Part shown: one piece after another, positions 18,171 through 27,149 of the stretch | How positions within the stretch are numbered: the stretch's first letter is position 1 | How the letters are laid out: every line of letters starts with the position of its first letter | Source of the DNA: Peptoniphilus ovalis | GTDB lineage: Bacteria; Bacillota; Clostridia; Tissierellales; Peptoniphilaceae | NCBI RefSeq assembly: GCF_018919265.1 | Contig: NZ_JAHLQO010000005.1 | Coordinates: 186,001-250,000 of the forward strand | Direction: 5' to 3' | Length of the DNA: 64,000 nucleotides | Program-made: the position numbers and the translations under genes | Notes under the pieces: generated by a model | Told to the model about the DNA's origin: nothing | Seen by the model: only the letters and a program-made list of their open reading frames with translations | Database searches by the model: none

Positions 18171-19295
18171 TTAATTTTCCATGAGCTTTTCGAATTCTTC
18201 TTTTAAAGAAATTTTTGTCTCTATTCCAAGTTCTTCAAAAACTTCATCTAATTTTTCATAAAGTTCGTAAAAATTTTCATAGGATATATTATTTCCCATA
18301 TGTCCTATTCTAAATACTTTTTCAAAAATATCTCCAGCGCCCTTTGATATTAGTATTCCCCTTTTTCTAAGTGCTGATAAAATATCTTCTGCCATGTATC
18401 CTTCTGGCACCATTACAGCTGTAAGTGTATTTGATCTTGAGTCCTTTGCGTATAGTTCAAATCCTGCCTTTTCAAATATTTCTCTTGTCACTTCTGCATA
18501 TTTTTTGTGAAGATTTATTGAATCTCTTTCAAATAATTTATCTAGTGCAAGATCCATTGCGTAAGTTAAATTTTCATTCATTGTATAAGGAAATGCAAAG
18601 CCATCACTATAATCATAATAATTTAAGAAATTCATATAATAACTAGGTACTGGTTTTTTTCTGTTTTTTATAGCATCCTTTGCTCTTTCTGAAACTGTAA
18701 TTGTTGTAAGTCCTGTTGGTGCAGATATACATTTTTGGCTTCCGCCTATTGCAATATCAACTTTATATTTATCAAAATCAAATTCTTCTCCACCCATTCC
18801 AGAAACTGTATCAACTACAGAAAGTATTCCATAAGAATTTAATAGATTGCAAATTGAATTAACATCATTTGTAATTCCTGAAGGTGTTTCACAGTGCACC
18901 ATTGTTGCAACTTTAAAATCATGATCTTTTTCTAAGAATACTTTTAATTTATCTATATTAAATCCACGTCTAAAATCATCTTCATAAATCACAAATTCTC
19001 CACCATAAAATGCTACATAATCAGCAAATCCTGCTCCAAAGACTCCATTATTTAAAACTAGAACTCTGTCATTTTCTTCAACTAGATTACAAATTGCAGC
19101 TTCTAGTCCAATCATACCTTCTCCAAGCATTACAAAGGAAGTTGCCTTAGTGTTTAGAAGTTTTGAGATTTTTTGCTCCATGTTTCTATGTACCTTTTCA
19201 TATTCTGGATCAATATCTGGATTTGTGAGAGATTTTCCCATTAATTCCATTACTTCTTCATCAATTGATGTCGGTCCTGCACATAATATTTTCAA
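18171..19295 (-). CDS. Class V PLP-dependent aminotransferase (alanine-glyoxylate/serine-pyruvate type)
   Basis: This 374-residue enzyme belongs to the small-subunit/alanine-glyoxylate aminotransferase branch of class V. The PLP lysine is in GGSQKCISAPTGL. Upstream are GEGMIGLEAAICNL for cofactor phosphate contacts, and VHCETPSGITNDV and VVDTVSGMGGEEFDFD with the ring-binding Asp. Related enzymes transaminate alanine, serine or phosphonates; the actual substrate is not clear. It is monocistronic on the minus strand downstream of ribU, separated by a terminator. Confidence 0.87.
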   Translation of the reverse strand: MKILCAGPTSIDEEVMELMGKSLTNPDIDPEYEKVHRNMEQKISKLLNTKATSFVMLGEGMIGLEAAICNLVEENDRVLVLNNGVFGAGFADYVAFYGGEFVIYEDDFRRGFNIDKLKVFLEKDHDFKVATMVHCETPSGITNDVNSICNLLNSYGILSVVDTVSGMGGEEFDFDKYKVDIAIGGSQKCISAPTGLTTITVSERAKDAIKNRKKPVPSYYMNFLNYYDYSDGFAFPYTMNENLTYAMDLALDKLFERDSINLHKKYAEVTREIFEKAGFELYAKDSRSNTLTAVMVPEGYMAEDILSALRKRGILISKGAGDIFEKVFRIGHMGNNISYENFYELYEKLDEVFEELGIETKISLKEEFEKLMEN

Positions 19296-19340
19296 GTATA
19301 AAACTCCCTTTCTATTTTTGTTTTATTATACTATAAAATA

Positions 19341-19371
19341 AAAAAAGTTGCTCCTAAGAACAACTTTTAAA
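19341..19371 (-). terminator. Terminator after ribU
   Basis: On the minus strand AAGTTGTTC and GAGCAACTT pair around TTAG and are followed by seven Ts. Confidence 0.85.
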
Positions 19372-19381
19372 CAAACTTAAA

Positions 19382-19987
19382 TTAGTTTTTAAATATTGGG
19401 CTAATCTTTTTATAAACTAACATCATAACAGCTGATGTTATAAATCCTTTGATTAGATTAAATGGAAGCACTGAGAAAATCATCATGCTAAATAATCCAT
19501 CAATTCTAGGAGTAATTGCTCTACCCATTTCAATTATAGCTTCCATTGGCATTACCTTGCCATAAAGTGGAAATACTACAAAATAATTTGAAAACATTGC
19601 AAGAGTTGTCATTGCAATAACTCCAACTACAAGTGAAAGCATTGCTCCCTTATAAGTTCTATGTCTTCTGTAAAATACACTTGCCACTACTGCAAAAGTT
19701 GATGAAACAATAAAGTTTGAAAGCTCTCCAACTCCCGCTGTAATTGTCCCTTTAAAGATAAGTGCTAAGATGTTTTTAAGTGCAGCGATTATAATTCCAT
19801 AAACTGGACCCATTGTAAATGCTCCAATTAAAACTGGAAGATCAGATATATCAATCTGCATAAAACTTGGTGCCACAAAGGCTATTGGAAATTGGAAATA
19901 CATAAGTATAAATGCTATAACTGAAAGCATTCCAATTTTTGTCATCTCTCTTGCTCTTAATACCGAACTACTATTTACTCTATTCAT
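19382..19987 (-). CDS. ribU: Riboflavin ECF transporter S component
   Basis: This is the membrane-embedded riboflavin-binding subunit that works with a shared ECF energy-coupling module. It has 201 residues and about six hydrophobic segments. The N-terminal region (EMTKIGMLSVIAFILMYFQF) and GPVYGIIIAALKNILALIFKG are typical of RibU. The function is strongly supported by the FMN riboswitch directly upstream. No EcfA/EcfT genes lie in the window. The start follows AGGAGGTAAA. Confidence 0.93.
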   Translation of the reverse strand: MNRVNSSSVLRAREMTKIGMLSVIAFILMYFQFPIAFVAPSFMQIDISDLPVLIGAFTMGPVYGIIIAALKNILALIFKGTITAGVGELSNFIVSSTFAVVASVFYRRHRTYKGAMLSLVVGVIAMTTLAMFSNYFVVFPLYGKVMPMEAIIEMGRAITPRIDGLFSMMIFSVLPFNLIKGFITSAVMMLVYKKISPIFKN

Positions 19988-20009
19988 TTTACCTCCTGAA
20001 TGTGGGCTT

Positions 20010-20155
20010 AAAAAAAGCCCCAGACCTTCGGGGCATGAAAGTTAAAATCATTCTCTCATCCAGACTATACTGTCGGTATTGGAATTTCACCAATTCGGCC
20101 TAGGCTCGCGGACTTTACCGCCGGTTGGGAATCACACCCTACCCTGAAGATTTAA
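20010..20155 (-). promoter_or_regulatory. FMN riboswitch (RFN element) with terminator, upstream of ribU
   Basis: Read on the minus strand, the RFN landmarks appear in order: AGGGTAGGGTGTGATTCCC, ACCGGCGGTAAAGTC, GCGAGCC and CGAATTGGTGAAATTCC, then CGACAGTATAGTCTGGAT. The terminator GCCCCGAAGGTCTGGGGC plus seven Ts (20010-20034) follows. The element would stop ribU transcription when FMN is abundant. Confidence 0.96.
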
Positions 20156-20208
20156 CATTTTTATTAAATTCTATATTCTTATTATACCACTTTGATATAA
20201 TTTTTCAA

Positions 20209-21585
20209 CTACACTTTTTGACGATTAGAATCGTAAACTACAACTGGCATTCCATTAAAGGTTTCAGCAAAAAGTCCAGGCATTACACTTGGTGGAATAT
20301 TAATACAACCGTGGCTTCCTGAAGAAAGATATAAATTACCTCCAAAGTTTGAACGCCAAGTTGCATCATGAAGTCCAATTCCCTTCCAATTAATTGGCAT
20401 CCAGTAATTAACCTTTGAGCGATAAGTTTCTCCAGTTAAATATCTGTCTTTCTCTCTTGACCAAATTCTGTCAGTTCCAGTTGGAGTTGCATTTCCTTTT
20501 CTTGGATTTCCAGTTACAATTGGAGTTGTAAGCTTTAGATTTCCATCTTTGTAATACCAAAGAGTTTGTCTTGCAAGGTCAACTTCAATGTATGTCTTTC
20601 CTATATCTCCACCTGCCCTAGCAAGTGCAGTTTGTCTATAAACTGGCTGGACAGATTCTGCTCCAGTATTAATTGCATTTATTAAAGCATCCTTGGTTTT
20701 TTCAACATCAGTTGACCAACCATAAATTCCACCATCTACCTTGACAGGACCAATTTCTGTTGCATTGAAAATTCTACTACCTCTATATGTGTCATAGGCT
20801 GATGATAAAGATTTTGCATATTCTAAAACTTTTGCATCATCTAAAACTAAATCTCCATTTTCAGATCTAGAATAAAGAGAAATAAGTCTTTGACCCGTTA
20901 ATTCTTCCTTTAAATCCCCTAAATCTATTATAAGTTTTCTCTTGTGAATATCTTCAGTTGATTTAAGTTCGTGTTTTAAAACATCACTATTCGCTGTAAT
21001 ATTTGGAGCATAATATAAATTTTCATCTTTTAAACTCAGCTTTTCATCTTTTTCTGAAAAGTGATTTAAGACTGATCTTTTTAAGTCATCTCGCTTTACA
21101 ATATTTCCAAAAACTTCATCTTGTATTTTGTATTTATCTTCATCTTGTGAATAAACAACTTGAGCATCAACTGATTCAACCTTTCCATTTTTTACAGAAT
21201 TTAGATTGTTGATTTTATTTTCTAAAGCAACATGATCGTATTTTAAATCAGTGTCTATTTTAAATTCTTTATTAATCAGTGAAGAAATGGGCCAGTAAAA
21301 TGGAGTTTGGCTTACGACATTTTCGCCAATATCTTCAATATAATTTATTTCTTTAGCTGAAATTTTTTCCACATTATCTTCTTTATCTACAACTTCTAAG
21401 ACAAAATTTCTCGACAAATTATTGTAATTATCTTGAAACTCAGAAATTTTAGTAAGTCCAAAGTCATGACCATTTACAAAAGTTTTGGGCAAAAATCTGT
21501 CGTTGAAAAAATATAGCCCAGCAATATATATAAAAATTAAAAGTGCTAAAAATAATAAAGCAAATATTTTTAAAGTCTTTTTCAT
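20209..21585 (-). CDS. L,D-transpeptidase with peptidoglycan-binding domain (YkuD)
   Basis: This 458-residue exported enzyme forms 3-3 peptidoglycan cross-links or anchors proteins to the wall. A signal-anchor helix covers residues ~4-28. A PG_binding_4-like region with repeated low-conservation segments occupies about 40-310. The YkuD catalytic domain follows (about 330-458, beginning KTYIEVDLARQTLWYY) with the active-site SHGCINIPP, Cys427. It is a single gene, ending just beyond the FMN riboswitch of ribU. Confidence 0.92.
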   Translation of the reverse strand: MKKTLKIFALLFLALLIFIYIAGLYFFNDRFLPKTFVNGHDFGLTKISEFQDNYNNLSRNFVLEVVDKEDNVEKISAKEINYIEDIGENVVSQTPFYWPISSLINKEFKIDTDLKYDHVALENKINNLNSVKNGKVESVDAQVVYSQDEDKYKIQDEVFGNIVKRDDLKRSVLNHFSEKDEKLSLKDENLYYAPNITANSDVLKHELKSTEDIHKRKLIIDLGDLKEELTGQRLISLYSRSENGDLVLDDAKVLEYAKSLSSAYDTYRGSRIFNATEIGPVKVDGGIYGWSTDVEKTKDALINAINTGAESVQPVYRQTALARAGGDIGKTYIEVDLARQTLWYYKDGNLKLTTPIVTGNPRKGNATPTGTDRIWSREKDRYLTGETYRSKVNYWMPINWKGIGLHDATWRSNFGGNLYLSSGSHGCINIPPSVMPGLFAETFNGMPVVVYDSNRQKV

Positions 21586-21771
21586 AATTCCTCCCGCTCT
21601 ATTATTATACTCTATTGCGAAAATTTTTTAAGAGTTAATTGCAATTGTAAAATAAATTTAATTTAAAATAATAATTGACCTTAAATTTTTACATGGTATA
21701 ATATTATTTACAATTAAATAAAAATAAAGACAGAAAAAATATATTTTTTACAAAAAATTTAAAATTTATAT

Positions 21772-21799
21772 TGACAAAGTTTATAATTGGACGTATAAT
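21772..21799 (+). promoter_or_regulatory. Promoter of tRNA-Leu
   Basis: TTGACA (21772-21777) and TATAAT (21794-21799) are separated by 16 bases and lie 22 bases before the tRNA. Both hexamers are perfect consensus. Confidence 0.85.
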
Positions 21800-21821
21800 A
21801 TATTTTGTTGTTAAACTTCAT

Positions 21822-21905
21822 GCGGGAGTGGCGGAATTGGCAGACGCGCTAGACTTAGGATCTAGTTCCATTGGAGTGGGGGTTCAAGTCCTCTTTCCCG
21901 CACCA
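21822..21905 (+). tRNA. tRNA-Leu (anticodon UAG)
   Basis: The acceptor GCGGGAG pairs with TTCCCGC. The D-arm contains GGAATTGGCAGACGC, and the anticodon stem CTAGA/TCTAG encloses the loop CTTAGGA with anticodon TAG. A class II variable arm (TTCCATTGGAGTGG) precedes the T-loop GGTTCAAGTCC. CCA is encoded. The long variable arm and anticodon identify leucine. Confidence 0.97.
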
Positions 21906-21907
21906 TT

Positions 21908-21940
21908 TGCTCAGATATTTATCTGAGCTATTTTTTTGCA
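21908..21940 (+). terminator. Terminator after tRNA-Leu
   Basis: GCTCAGAT and ATCTGAGC pair around a short loop and are followed by a T run. Confidence 0.85.
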
Positions 21941-21966
21941 TAAAAATAGAAGGCGGTATTGCCTTC

Positions 21967-22233
21967 TTATTTATAAATATCTCGTCTATGACCTAAATTT
22001 ATAATTAAGATTATTAAATCATAATCTTTTATCTCACAGATTAATCTGTAATTACCAATTCTATATCTCCAAAGTCCCTTTTTATTTCCAACTAAAGCCT
22101 TGCCAATGGCTCTAGGATTTTCACAGCCTTCTAGATTATTTTCCAAATAACTAATTATCAATTTCTGTATTGGCCTATCTATTTTTTTAAAAATTTTATT
22201 TGCTTTATTGGAGAATTTAACTTTATAAGTCAT
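21967..22233 (-). CDS. RelE/ParE-family toxin
   Basis: This 88-residue protein has the compact RelE fold pattern: basic N-terminal strand and helix (YKVKFSNKANKIFKKIDRPIQ), then RAIGKALVGNKKGLWRYRIGNYRLICEI, and a C-terminal LGHRRDIYK. In RelE relatives, the Arg in WRYRIG-type segments and the C-terminal His-Arg contribute to ribosome-dependent mRNA cleavage. It overlaps the 3' end of the antitoxin gene by 11 nt. It is a conventional chromosomal type II toxin-antitoxin pair. Confidence 0.88.
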   Translation of the reverse strand: MTYKVKFSNKANKIFKKIDRPIQKLIISYLENNLEGCENPRAIGKALVGNKKGLWRYRIGNYRLICEIKDYDLIILIINLGHRRDIYK

Positions 22234-22444
22234 ACATTTTCTTCATTTCGTCTAGAGAAAAAGCTACAGGATCTTCTTCAAATTCTTTTAAACCCTCTTC
22301 AGCAAGTTTTAAATCAAATTCGTCTTCAATTTGTTCAGCAAGCGCCGTCTTAAAAAGTTCAGAAAGACCTTTTCCAGTTAATTTTGAATAAGCTTTAAAA
22401 TACTCTTCTTCTTCTTTATTTAATCTCAAAGATACCATTGCCAT
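22223..22444 (-). CDS. RelB/ribbon-helix-helix antitoxin (DUF6290-like)
   Basis: This 73-residue partner begins MAMVSLRLNKEEEEYFKAYS, the ribbon-helix-helix DNA-binding start, and continues with an acidic C-terminal tail (EFEEDPVAFSLDEMKKMYDL) that would wrap the toxin. I placed the start at ATG 22444 because GAGGTGATATT precedes it; the longer frame to 22474 would contain this site. Such antitoxins repress their own operon. The toxin gene follows with an 11-nt overlap. Confidence 0.85.
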   Translation of the reverse strand: MAMVSLRLNKEEEEYFKAYSKLTGKGLSELFKTALAEQIEDEFDLKLAEEGLKEFEEDPVAFSLDEMKKMYDL

Positions 22445-22563
22445 AATATCACCTCTTGTAATACATTGTATCACTAAACTGTGATTTTTTAAATATAAAT
22501 CTAAATATATTGCATTTTAGATTTTTTACGATTAAAATATATATATTTAAGGGAGGGAAAAAT

Positions 22564-23496
22564 ATGAAAATAGGAATAATCGGAGCAGGTGCCGTTGGAG
22601 AAATTGTTGCATACAATGCTTGTATGAGAGGGCTTGCTACAGACATTATAATCAATGACATCATTAAGGAAAAGGCAGAATCTCAAGCAATTGATTTAAA
22701 CGATGCTAGAGCTTTTTATCCTAGAGATGTAAAAATAAGAAGTGGCGAATACGAAGACATGGGCGATAGAGATTTAATCGTCGTATGTATGGGTAAAATT
22801 TCTGAAAAAGACAGACTTGATGAACTTAAAGGAAACAAAGAAGCCGTTGAAGAATTTACTAGAAAAATTGTAGATGCAGGTTTTGATGGATTTTTCGTAG
22901 TTGTCACAAATCCAGTTGATATTATTACTTATGAAGTTTATAAAGTTTCAGGTTTTGCACCTAATAAGGTAATTGGATCAGGTACTGCTCTTGACAGTGC
23001 AAGACTTCAAGTAGTAATCGCTGATACTCTTAATATTTCACCAAAATCAGTTAATGCAACTGTTCTTGGCGAACATGGAGAAAGCCAATTTGTACCATGG
23101 TCTCAAGTTAAAATCGATTCTATGAATCTTGTGGAATATGAAAAATCTCATCCAGAAAAATTTGAAAACTTTGATAAAGACGAAGTAGAAGACAGAACTC
23201 GCCGTCGTGGTTGGGATATCTTTAAAGGCAAAGGCTCAACTCAATATGGAATTGGAAATACTGTAAACAATATTATCGCCGCTATTAAAAATGACGAAAG
23301 AATTATTTTAAAGGCTTCAGCCCTTTTAGATGGCGAATATGGTTTAGATGATTTATATATTTCTACTCCTATAATGATTGGTAAAAATGGTATTGAAGAA
23401 AAGTTTGAACTTGATTTGACAGATGACGAAATAGAAAGACTTAAGAAAACTGCTTCTGTAATTAAAGAATATATTGCTAAATTAGATTTAGATTAA
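22564..23496 (+). CDS. L-lactate/L-2-hydroxyacid dehydrogenase (LDH/MDH family)
   Basis: This is a 310-residue NAD-dependent 2-hydroxyacid dehydrogenase. The NAD motif GIIGAGAVGEIVAY is at the N-terminus. VTNPVDIITYEVYK, GSGTALDSARLQ (substrate Arg) and the catalytic His in LGEHGESQFVPWS are all present. The mobile-loop specificity segment reads MGKISEKDRLDEL, so the Gln that marks ordinary LDH and the Arg that marks MDH are both absent. That pattern is closer to L-2-hydroxyisocaproate dehydrogenases, so the substrate may be a larger 2-oxoacid. ATG 22564 follows GGGAGGG. Confidence 0.85.
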   Translation: MKIGIIGAGAVGEIVAYNACMRGLATDIIINDIIKEKAESQAIDLNDARAFYPRDVKIRSGEYEDMGDRDLIVVCMGKISEKDRLDELKGNKEAVEEFTRKIVDAGFDGFFVVVTNPVDIITYEVYKVSGFAPNKVIGSGTALDSARLQVVIADTLNISPKSVNATVLGEHGESQFVPWSQVKIDSMNLVEYEKSHPEKFENFDKDEVEDRTRRRGWDIFKGKGSTQYGIGNTVNNIIAAIKNDERIILKASALLDGEYGLDDLYISTPIMIGKNGIEEKFELDLTDDEIERLKKTASVIKEYIAKLDLD

Positions 23497-23513
23497 TTAG
23501 AAATGAGGAAGTT

Positions 23514-23915
23514 TTGAATTTCAAAAATCGTTTGGAAAATTTTATGCGTGGCAGATATGGCACAGACCAATTAAATCTCTTTATATTTATACTGATTTTA
23601 ATAATAATTGTTGCCAATGCTATTTTAAAAAAACAAGTTTTAAATGGACTTAGCACAATTCTTATAATTTATGCATATTATAGAATTTTATCCAAAGATA
23701 TAAATGCTAGGTATAATGAAAACAAAAAGTTTTTAGAAACTGTCTCGCCAATTTCTACTAAGATTAACTCTCGTAAAAAGAAATTTGAAAATAGAAAAGA
23801 ATATAAATACATTAAATGTCCCAATTGCAAATTAGAAATGCGCGTGCCAAGAGGCAAGGGCAAATTAATTGTAAAATGCAAGAAGTGCAATGAAAAGTTT
23901 AATGTAAAAAGTTAA
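23514..23915 (+). CDS. Membrane protein with C-terminal zinc ribbon
   Basis: This 133-residue protein begins at a TTG behind GAGGAAGTT, 17 nt after the dehydrogenase. Two hydrophobic stretches (about residues 20-60) form a hairpin in the membrane. The C-terminus carries a CPNC...CKKC zinc ribbon (residues ~99-125). It may be co-transcribed with the upstream dehydrogenase. Small proteins of this layout are common in Tissierellia, but no function is known to me. Confidence 0.75.
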   Translation: MNFKNRLENFMRGRYGTDQLNLFIFILILIIIVANAILKKQVLNGLSTILIIYAYYRILSKDINARYNENKKFLETVSPISTKINSRKKKFENRKEYKYIKCPNCKLEMRVPRGKGKLIVKCKKCNEKFNVKS

Positions 23916-23944
23916 GGAGTGCATGATAGCACTCCTTTTTTGTT
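23914..23944 (+). terminator. Terminator after the zinc-ribbon gene
   Basis: AAGGAGTGC and GCACTCCTT pair around ATGATA and are followed by a T run. Confidence 0.85.
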
Positions 23945-24203
23945 GCACTGACAACTTGCTGAGTTTGAATATAAAAATTGGGTCTGTTCCCTACTAGTTT
24001 TAGTTAAAGGACAGCCCCTTATATTTTTATTATATTTATTTTTTATAAAATTAATTTTATTCCTATACTTTTTGTTAAAGCCCTTTATAACACAAAGAGG
24101 CATTACAAGACGCCCCTAATGCCCCTCCAAATAAAAATAATATTTTCTTTTTTATAAAATTTTATTAATATAAATTTTTCTAAATTTTAGTAAAAATTAA
24201 AAA
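23945..24203. repeat. Degenerate palindromic-repeat remnant between convergent genes
   Basis: The stretch contains GGGTCTGTTCCC and AAAGGACAGCCCC, which resemble the RAYT-linked cores, and the hairpin GGCATTA...TAATGCC. Its last part, CCCCTCCAAATAAAAATA, recurs near 27312. No coding frame is supported. Confidence 0.5.
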
Positions 24204-24713
24204 TTAATATTTTAAAATAGTGTGAACATCAATACCTTTTAATTTATCTCTTCCATTTAAATCAACAAGCTCTACTAAAAACACAAGGCTTGATACTTCT
24301 CCGCCAAGTCTTTCTACAAGCTTTACTGCTGCTTCTGATGTGCCACCAGTTGCCAAAAGGTCATCAACTATTACAATCTTTTCGCCCTTTTCTATGGCAT
24401 CTTCGTGAATTTCAATTGAATCTCTTCCGTATTCAAGTTCATAAAATTCACTAATTTTATCATGAGGAAGCTTTCCAGGTTTTCTAACTGGTACAAATCC
24501 CTTGCCTAATTTATAAGAAAGTGCTGATCCAAATATAAAACCTCTTGCTTCTATTCCTAAAATTTTATCTACATCTTTGTCAATTTTTGCAGCCATTTGG
24601 TCCACAGCTTCTCTAAAAGCTTCTGCATCTTTTAAAAGTGTAGTTATATCTCTAAATATTATCCCTTCTGCTGGATAATCTTCAATTGATCTAATTTTGT
24701 CTTTTAAATCCAT
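24204..24713 (-). CDS. apt: Adenine phosphoribosyltransferase
   Basis: This enzyme salvages adenine to AMP using PRPP. It has 169 residues. FRDITTLLKD, EARGFIFGSALSYKLGKGF and VRKPGKLP contact substrate, and the PRPP loop is IVDDLLATGGTSEAA. The start at 24713 follows GGAGGGAAAA. It is a single gene on the minus strand, converging with the zinc-ribbon gene across a repeat remnant. In many Firmicutes apt lies beside rel; that neighbour is not present here. Confidence 0.96.
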   Translation of the reverse strand: MDLKDKIRSIEDYPAEGIIFRDITTLLKDAEAFREAVDQMAAKIDKDVDKILGIEARGFIFGSALSYKLGKGFVPVRKPGKLPHDKISEFYELEYGRDSIEIHEDAIEKGEKIVIVDDLLATGGTSEAAVKLVERLGGEVSSLVFLVELVDLNGRDKLKGIDVHTILKY

Positions 24714-24849
24714 TTTTCCCTCCAAAATCTATCTCTATTTCTAGTATACAACATTTTATTCTTCAGGGCTAAAAAACTTTTAATAAATTTGGTTTAGTGT
24801 TATAATAGGTTAAATTTATAGAAATCAGGTATGAGGGAAGGAAAACTTT

Positions 24850-26241
24850 ATGCAGAAACATGAAAATGAAATTAGAAAAGCAAATTTAGGCGAGGCCTTT
24901 TTTACCTTTGCCGCACTTATTATAGTGATGTTTGTAAGTATTATAAAATACGAACAAAGTCCACACATTCCAATGTTAATTGGTGTACTTATAGTTTCAC
25001 TCGTTGCTATAAAAATCGGTTACGATTGGGACTTTATAGAAAGAGCAATGATTAAGGGAATCTCCCAAGCCATGCAGTCAATTATAATTCTTGCAATAAT
25101 TGGAGTTTTAATCGGCGTTTGGATTTTATCAGGCGTAGTTCCAACAATGATTTACTACGGACTTTTAATCTTAAGACCTTCAATATTTTTAGTTGCCACA
25201 GTTTTAATTACTTCAATAACCTCTCTTGCAACGGGAACAAGCTGGGGTACTGCTGGCACAATGGGAATTGCATTAATGGGAATCGCCCACGGTCTTGGAA
25301 TACCTGCTCCTATTACTGCAGGTGCAGTTTTGTCTGGTGCGTATTTTGGCGACAAGATGAGTCCACTTTCTGATACCACAAATCTAGCACCTGCAATGGC
25401 TGGAACTGATGTATTCTCTCACATCAAAGCAATGCTTAAGCCAACAGTTCTTGCATACATCTTAACTCTTATAATCTTCGGAGTTTTGTCACTTAAATAT
25501 ACTGGAGCATCTGCTGATTTATCAAGCGTTGAAATAATAACAGAAGGGCTTAAAAATAATTTTAATATTTCTCCAATTCTTTTACTTGCACCAGTAGTCG
25601 TAATTCTTTCAATAGCAATGAAGATGCCAGCAGTTCCTGGAATTACGCTGGGAATTATAACAGCAGCAGTCCTTGGACCAATATTTCAAGGGGTTCACCT
25701 TGGAGATTTACTTGGAGCTTCACTTGAAGGATATGTTTCCACTACTGGAGTTGAAGCAGTTGACAAGCTTCTTACAGCAGGTGGACTTAACAGTATGATG
25801 TCTTCAATTTCTCTTACAATTATCGCCATGATGTTTGGTGGAGTTGCTGAAGAAATCGGGCTACTTGAAGTTATTGTAAAAAAATTCCTACACCATGTGA
25901 AATCATCTGTTGGAATTGTTGCATCGACTTTGATTACTTGTTTAGTTACAAATGCGACTATGCCTGAACAATATATTTCCATTGTGGTGCCTGGTAGAAT
26001 GTTTAAAAATGAATACGAAGACAGAGGAATCGATCCAAATCTTCTATCCTCAACTCTTGAATCAGGAGGTACTGTAACTTCTGCAATGATACCTTGGAAC
26101 ACTTGCGGAACTTATATGACATCAGTCCTGGGAGTTGCCACAACTGCATATCTTCCATTTTTATTTTTCAACCTTTTAATGCCAGTTTGTCAACTACTTA
26201 TTACTGCAATTGATTCGAAAAAATATAAACTTTCAAAATGA
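24850..26241 (+). CDS. nhaC: NhaC-family Na+/H+ antiporter
   Basis: This 463-residue polytopic membrane protein has about 11-12 hydrophobic segments. The characteristic segments are TGTSWGTAGTMGIALMGIA, GAVLSGAYFGDKMSPLSDTT with the acidic residues of the ion path, and ESGGTVTSAMIPWNTCGTYM near the C-terminus. NhaC members exchange Na+ for protons, and some exchange malate for lactate or other organic anions, so the exact substrate is uncertain. It starts at ATG 24850 and may be co-transcribed with the formate/nitrite-type channel that follows at a 60-nt gap. Confidence 0.9.
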   Translation: MQKHENEIRKANLGEAFFTFAALIIVMFVSIIKYEQSPHIPMLIGVLIVSLVAIKIGYDWDFIERAMIKGISQAMQSIIILAIIGVLIGVWILSGVVPTMIYYGLLILRPSIFLVATVLITSITSLATGTSWGTAGTMGIALMGIAHGLGIPAPITAGAVLSGAYFGDKMSPLSDTTNLAPAMAGTDVFSHIKAMLKPTVLAYILTLIIFGVLSLKYTGASADLSSVEIITEGLKNNFNISPILLLAPVVVILSIAMKMPAVPGITLGIITAAVLGPIFQGVHLGDLLGASLEGYVSTTGVEAVDKLLTAGGLNSMMSSISLTIIAMMFGGVAEEIGLLEVIVKKFLHHVKSSVGIVASTLITCLVTNATMPEQYISIVVPGRMFKNEYEDRGIDPNLLSSTLESGGTVTSAMIPWNTCGTYMTSVLGVATTAYLPFLFFNLLMPVCQLLITAIDSKKYKLSK

Positions 26242-26301
26242 GATTTTGATTAAACTCCCCCATTTGATATAATGAAATTATTATATTGATTGGGGGATTT
26301 T

Positions 26302-27078
26302 ATGTATATTGAAATTATTGAAGGAGTGTCTGCCTCGGCTAGAAAAAAGGGCTCCTACTTACACCATTCTGAAATGCAATATATACTTGCGGCAATTCTT
26401 GCCGGATTTTTTGTAGGAATTGGAACTCTTATGATGACTTTATCTAGCACGATTTTTTACAATGTTTCTGTTTCCTTTGTGCGTTTTATAAATGGAATGG
26501 TCTTTTCTCTAGGACTTACATTTGTAATTTTTGCAGGCGGAGAACTTTTCACTGGAAATGTATTGGTGTCATCTATTGGACTTTTAAATAAAATTTTATC
26601 CCTTGAAAAGTTTTTAAAAATATTAATTTATTCTTATGTTGGCAATTTCATAGGAGCAATTATACTTTCTTATTTTTTCTCAAAAACTCATCTCACAGAT
26701 AATTATAGAGAAGCACTCTTTGCACTTGTGGATTCAAAAATTGGATATGATTTTATAACCCTAGTTTTTAAAGGAATTTTATGTAATATCTTAATTTGTA
26801 TAGGAGTTGCAAGTTGTACAAGAAAAATATCTGATACAGCAAAGCTAATAATGATTTTTTGGGTAATCTTTGCCTTTGTAAGTTTAGGATTTGAACAAAG
26901 TATAGCAAATATGACACTTTTCTGTGTTGCAAAGTTCGTAGACCCAACACTTACAATAGCAGAAATTATGAAAAACTTGGTACCTGTTACAATTGGTAAT
27001 TTTATAGGAGGAGGACTCCTCGCTTTAGTATATTATTTACTCGAGGACAAAAAATACAGAAATCAGCGAGAAAGCTAA
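26302..27078 (+). CDS. Formate/nitrite transporter family channel
   Basis: This 258-residue protein of the FNT family has about six to seven hydrophobic segments. Family features are AAILAGFFVGIGTLMMTL, GLTFVIFAGGELFTGNVLV and the central ICIGVASCTRKISDTAK region; the pore His of typical FNT members is not obvious to me. Likely cargo is formate, nitrite or lactate. ATG 26302 lies behind GGGGGATTTT. A strong terminator follows immediately. Confidence 0.88.
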   Translation: MYIEIIEGVSASARKKGSYLHHSEMQYILAAILAGFFVGIGTLMMTLSSTIFYNVSVSFVRFINGMVFSLGLTFVIFAGGELFTGNVLVSSIGLLNKILSLEKFLKILIYSYVGNFIGAIILSYFFSKTHLTDNYREALFALVDSKIGYDFITLVFKGILCNILICIGVASCTRKISDTAKLIMIFWVIFAFVSLGFEQSIANMTLFCVAKFVDPTLTIAEIMKNLVPVTIGNFIGGGLLALVYYLLEDKKYRNQRES

Positions 27079-27108
27079 AAAAAGTAGGCTTAAAACCTAC
27101 TTTTTTGT
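27078..27108 (+). terminator. Terminator after the FNT gene
   Basis: AAAAGTAGG and CCTACTTTT pair around CTTAAAA and are followed by Ts. Confidence 0.85.
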
Positions 27109-27149
27109 TTTTCTATTCTTTTTAAAGCGTTGGCAAATTCATATAAAAT

